Below are positions 61,160 through 64,000 of a stretch of 64,000 nt of DNA, in pieces. The stretch spans positions 1 to 64,000 of the forward strand of contig NZ_QJKM01000015.1 of NCBI RefSeq assembly GCF_003425685.1. Direction: 5' to 3'. A program made the position numbers and the translations under genes. This DNA comes from Rhizobium terrae. Lineage in GTDB: Bacteria > Pseudomonadota > Alphaproteobacteria > Rhizobiales > Rhizobiaceae. Below the pieces are notes generated by a model. It had not been told where the DNA came from. It was given only the letters and a program-made list of their open reading frames with translations, and did no database searches. How positions within the stretch are numbered: position 1 is the first letter of the stretch; the number at the start of each line of letters is the position of its first letter.

Positions 61160-62081
61160 TGTCTCAGATAAGGCGCGCGAAGACGCCGTCGCCGAAGAGG
61201 CGGCGGGTTGGGTCGCGCGCTTGAGTTCGCGGGACGCGACAGCCGAGGACCGGCGGCATTTCGAGGAATGGAAAGCCCACAGCCCGGCGCATGCCGCCGC
61301 GTTTGCGGAGATGAGCGGCCTTTGGGGCGATCTCGCGCAGGTGCCGAAATCGGTCGCGCCGCGTCGTCGCCGTTCTGTCGGAAGCGGCATCGCTGCCCTG
61401 CTTCTGATGGGCTGTCTTGGCGCCATCGCCAACGAGGTCGGTCTGGTCGACCGGTATCGCGCGGATTTCTATACGCCGGTCGGCGTCGTCCGGCGCGTCG
61501 ATCTCGACGACGGGTCGGTGGTGACGCTCAATACCGACAGCGCCATTCAGGTGAAATACGGTGTTGCCGAGCGACGCATCGTTCTTCTGCGAGGCGAGGC
61601 TTTTTTCGACGTCGCGCCCAATGCGGCAAAGCCCTTCGTGGTCAGCGGCGATGAGACCCAGGCGATCGCGCTTGGTACCCATTATGCCGTCAAGATTGGA
61701 AAACGGGATGAGGTCATGGTCCAGGAGGGGCATGTCGCGGTCACGGCCGGCCAGCAGCGTACGGTGCTGGATGCGGGGGGAATGGCCGAACTCGACGATA
61801 ACGGCATGCTCCTGACCCATACCGGCGATGTCGCCAGCCTGACGAGTTGGCGAAGCGGCAAGCTGGTCTTCTCCGGTCGCCGGCTTGGCGACGTGGTGGC
61901 CGAACTCGGCCGCTACCGGAACGGCCGCATCCTCGTGCTCGACGACAAGGTTTCCGCGCTCCGGGTCAGCGCGGTCTTCGATTCAGGCAATGTCGATCAG
62001 GCGCTCGACGCCCTGCAGCAGAACCTGCCGATCCAGGTGACCCGCCTCGGCGGCTGGCTGACGATCGTTCGCGGGCGCTGA
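61152..62081 (+). CDS. FecR-family transmembrane sigma regulator
   Basis: A 309-residue single-pass inner-membrane protein. The cytoplasmic N-terminal domain (about 15-60: AAGWVARLSSRDATAEDRRH, FEEWKAHSPAHAAAFAEM) binds the ECF sigma. The membrane helix (SGIAALLLMGCLGAIANEV) follows at about 78-96, then the periplasmic FecR domain (LNTDSAIQVKYGVAERRIVL) and a C-terminal STN-like domain that touches the receptor. Classical FecR proteins both inhibit and activate the sigma factor. It overlaps the sigma gene by eight bases, and the receptor gene starts 137 bases downstream. Confidence 0.92.
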   Translation: MTNVSDKAREDAVAEEAAGWVARLSSRDATAEDRRHFEEWKAHSPAHAAAFAEMSGLWGDLAQVPKSVAPRRRRSVGSGIAALLLMGCLGAIANEVGLVDRYRADFYTPVGVVRRVDLDDGSVVTLNTDSAIQVKYGVAERRIVLLRGEAFFDVAPNAAKPFVVSGDETQAIALGTHYAVKIGKRDEVMVQEGHVAVTAGQQRTVLDAGGMAELDDNGMLLTHTGDVASLTSWRSGKLVFSGRRLGDVVAELGRYRNGRILVLDDKVSALRVSAVFDSGNVDQALDALQQNLPIQVTRLGGWLTIVRGR

Positions 62082-62218
62082 CCGGACGTCCCTTTCAAAA
62101 ACATGATCCCGCCGATCATCTTTTTCCGAAATCGACGTCAGGAGGATGGGCCTTCCCTCGCTCATAGGCATCAGGGGCCGCAATGAGGGCGGCATGATCG
62201 CGAGTGCAGGGGGTCTGG

Positions 62219-64000
62219 ATGAGTTTGGTCGAAATGAGGTTGGCGGGGCCGGTTTTGTCGCGGCATCTGCGGATGGCGCTTGCCGGCGTATCGTTGCTGG
62301 CCGGCATGGCGCCGGCGGTGGCACAGCAGCCGACGGCCGTCCAGTCGCGGGCGGCTGCGATCTCCATTCCCGCCGGACCGCTTGAGACCGCGCTGCTTTC
62401 GCTCGGCCGGCAGACGGATCTGCGCCTCGTCTATCGCAGTGAGATCACCACCGGAAAGACCACGGCCGGCGCGACGGGCGCGCTCAGCCCGGCGGACGCG
62501 CTCGCGCGGCTTCTGGCCGGCACCGGCATTTCCTACCGGATCAGCGGCAATACCGTCACCCTCGATGCAGGCGCCGCCTCGGCCACGTCGGCTGTCGGAG
62601 AGGATGCCGATACGACGCTCCAGCCGATCGTGCTGCGCGACGGCGGTTCCGGCGCCGCCGCCGATCAGCCTTACGAGACGCCCGGCTCGACCGACTATAT
62701 TTCTCGGGAGGAAATCGAGCGGTTTCGCGGTTCGAGCGCCGGAGACATCTTCAAGAACACGCCGGGCGTGATCTCCGCCAACAGCCACAACGGCGGCTCG
62801 GTCAATGTCAACATCCGCGGCCTGCAGGGCCAGAACCGCGTGCGCGTGGCGATCGACGGCACGCAACAGACGACCACGACCTGGCGCGGGTATGCCGGCG
62901 TCGACGACAAGACCTATATCGATCCGGACCTGATCGGCGGCGTGTCGATCAGCAAGGGCCCCTCCGGCGGTGCGGCCGGCGCCGGCGTCAATGGCGGGGT
63001 CGTCGGCATCCGCACGCTGAACGCCAAGGATATTGTCGAGGACGGCAAGCAGTATGGCGGCCGCCTCCGGATCGGCGCGCAGGACAATACGACCTCGGAT
63101 TTTTCTATCAATTCCCAGGTCCAGCAGACCGATCCGGCCGGGTTCTTCGATTTCAGGAACGGTAACGGTTCGGTGGCTCTCGCCACGGTGCAGGACAATT
63201 TCGATTTCGTGATCGCCGCGGCCCGCCGGTATCGCGGCAATTATTTCGCCGGCGAAAAAGGTCCGACCACCTACCGGTTCAACAACCGCGACTACCTTCT
63301 GTCCTACACCAAGCCGGGCGAGGAGGTCTTCAACACGTCGGCTGAATCGACCTCGTTCCTCGCCAAGGGCACGCTCTATTTCGACGATGCCCAGAGCCTC
63401 GAACTCGGTTATGTGCGTTATGAAAGCACCTTCGGCGAGGCGCTTCCCTCCCTTCTTTTCACCCAGGACGAAACGTTCCGCCAGGCGAAGCTTTCGAGCG
63501 TGGTGACCGACACGTTCACGGCCCGTTACCGCTACAACCCGGACGACTTGACCGACCTCAAGGTCAATGCCTGGATGAGCATCGTCGACCAGACGAATAT
63601 CTCGACCGGCCTTGCTTTCTACCTGCCGCCGTTCATCACCCCGACCACCCGTCCGCCGGGCGACGATCCGCGATATGCGATGACCCACACCTGGGGCGGC
63701 GACATTTCCAATACCAGCAAGTTTGACACGGACTATGGCAATGTCAGCGTCAATTACGGCGCCTCCTACCTCATCGAGGACATCGATTCCCGGCCCTATC
63801 TCAGCCGCGGCTACATCACCGACCGTGGCGTATTGATGAACCCCAGCATCGGCAGCCGCGAAATCTCCAGCCTGTTTGCCGCCGGCGAATGGGAGGCGAC
63901 CGACTGGCTGACCTTCAATGCCGGATTGCGCTACGATCACTACCGTCTCGAGGACGACGGCATAACCTCGACGACCGGCGTTCGTGAGAGAGACGGCGGA
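62219..64000 (+). CDS. TonB-dependent outer-membrane receptor with N-terminal signalling domain (3' truncated)
   Basis: The frame from the ATG at 62219 (preceded by AGGGGGTCTGG) is open for 594 codons to the window end, so the beta-barrel is incomplete. A signal peptide ends near AVAQQP. An STN domain (about 48-120: ISIPAGPLETALLSLGRQTD, ADALARLLAGTGISYRISGN) makes it a FecA-like transducer that signals through FecR. The TonB-box/plug region follows (SAGDIFKNTPGVISANSHNG, VNIRGLQGQNRVRVAIDGTQ, then YIDPDLIGGVSISKGPSGG). The plug resembles heme/hemoprotein receptors of the HasR/BhuR kind, so heme is a possible ligand; this is a moderate-confidence inference. Confidence 0.9.
   Translation, partial: MSLVEMRLAGPVLSRHLRMALAGVSLLAGMAPAVAQQPTAVQSRAAAISIPAGPLETALLSLGRQTDLRLVYRSEITTGKTTAGATGALSPADALARLLAGTGISYRISGNTVTLDAGAASATSAVGEDADTTLQPIVLRDGGSGAAADQPYETPGSTDYISREEIERFRGSSAGDIFKNTPGVISANSHNGGSVNVNIRGLQGQNRVRVAIDGTQQTTTTWRGYAGVDDKTYIDPDLIGGVSISKGPSGGAAGAGVNGGVVGIRTLNAKDIVEDGKQYGGRLRIGAQDNTTSDFSINSQVQQTDPAGFFDFRNGNGSVALATVQDNFDFVIAAARRYRGNYFAGEKGPTTYRFNNRDYLLSYTKPGEEVFNTSAESTSFLAKGTLYFDDAQSLELGYVRYESTFGEALPSLLFTQDETFRQAKLSSVVTDTFTARYRYNPDDLTDLKVNAWMSIVDQTNISTGLAFYLPPFITPTTRPPGDDPRYAMTHTWGGDISNTSKFDTDYGNVSVNYGASYLIEDIDSRPYLSRGYITDRGVLMNPSIGSREISSLFAAGEWEATDWLTFNAGLRYDHYRLEDDGITSTTGVRERDGG

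Noticed and set aside
62171-63940. 589-codon open frame on the minus strand opposite the TonB receptor gene
   Set aside because: It is antisense to a clearly recognisable receptor; long antisense frames are common in high-G+C DNA, and the translation has no known domain.

Overview
The window reads as a chromosomal segment of an alphaproteobacterium of the order Hyphomicrobiales, most likely family Rhizobiaceae (Rhizobium/Agrobacterium/Ensifer/Shinella group). This rests on gene content and order (phaA-phaB beside phaR; SUV3-like helicase, S4 protein, fdxA, carD, rpoH2; a glnK-amtB operon; ffh, chorismate mutase, rpsP, rimM, trmD), on high G+C codon use, and on regulatory motifs typical of the group: EcfG-type stress promoters (GGAAC-N16/17-CGTT), a CtrA box, GANTC (CcrM) sites, a SAM-II riboswitch and a RirA-type iron operator. 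No species call is made. No insertion sequence, prophage or CRISPR array was seen; most of the region is core genome.

Layout. 1-3.1 kb: polyhydroxyalkanoate metabolism (phaR, phaA, phaB). 3.1-4.45 kb: two small stress-type genes (a glycine-zipper lipoprotein and a DUF3309 peptide) behind an EcfG-type promoter, then a gene-free stretch with a 76-bp direct repeat and a dense cluster of GANTC sites. 4.45-12.2 kb: SUV3-like RNA helicase, Hsp15-like S4 protein, 7Fe ferredoxin, CarD, RpoH2 with an EcfG-type promoter, and an M48 lipoprotein protease. 12.5-14.5 kb: HxlR regulator and MATE exporter. 14.5-17.9 kb: thiBPQ thiamine uptake operon under a TPP riboswitch. 18-21.6 kb: a VOC protein, a single-domain response regulator with an EcfG-type promoter, an ABC-F ATPase and thiamine pyrophosphokinase. 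21.7-26 kb: MoxR ATPase, SAM-II-controlled metA, VWA protein and aldose 1-epimerase. 26-28.6 kb: a chemoreceptor and tRNA-Gly(GCC).

28.7-32 kb: a molybdenum hydroxylase (IorAB-like) with a di-heme cytochrome c. 32-37.2 kb: prolyl-tRNA editing protein, thioredoxin-TPR protein, LON-domain protein, Trm112-like protein, UbiH-type hydroxylase and TesB. 37.2-39.3 kb: glnK-amtB with a sigma-54 promoter. 39.4-43.8 kb: ftsK (preceded by a CtrA box), lolA and xthA. 43.8-45.06 kb: a two-gene tetR/DUF1330 cassette followed by a decayed copy of the xthA 3' end. 45-47 kb: cyclic-nucleotide-binding protein, CenR/OtpR-type regulator and L,D-transpeptidase. 47-53.5 kb: leuC, ppk2, an amino-acid ABC transporter, an MFS transporter and rplS. 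53.8-58.3 kb: tauE, trmD, rimM, rpsP, chorismate mutase and ffh. 58.5-60.4 kb: vapBC with three palindromic operator copies, overlapping a Tat-exported metallo-beta-lactamase-fold protein. 60.5-64 kb: an iron-type ECF sigma/FecR/TonB receptor system; the receptor runs off the end of the window.

No wholly new system is demonstrated. The less ordinary items are the GANTC cluster with its 76-bp repeat, three general-stress promoters within 16 kb, the remnant of an xthA duplication beside a foreign-looking cassette, the vapC/MBL overlap, a MetA that carries the residue for acetyl-CoA use, and the start-codon-sequestering hairpin downstream of the TPP riboswitch. Start codons were chosen by reading Shine-Dalgarno sequences and family conventions by eye. 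Functional names come from motif recognition, not from database searches.
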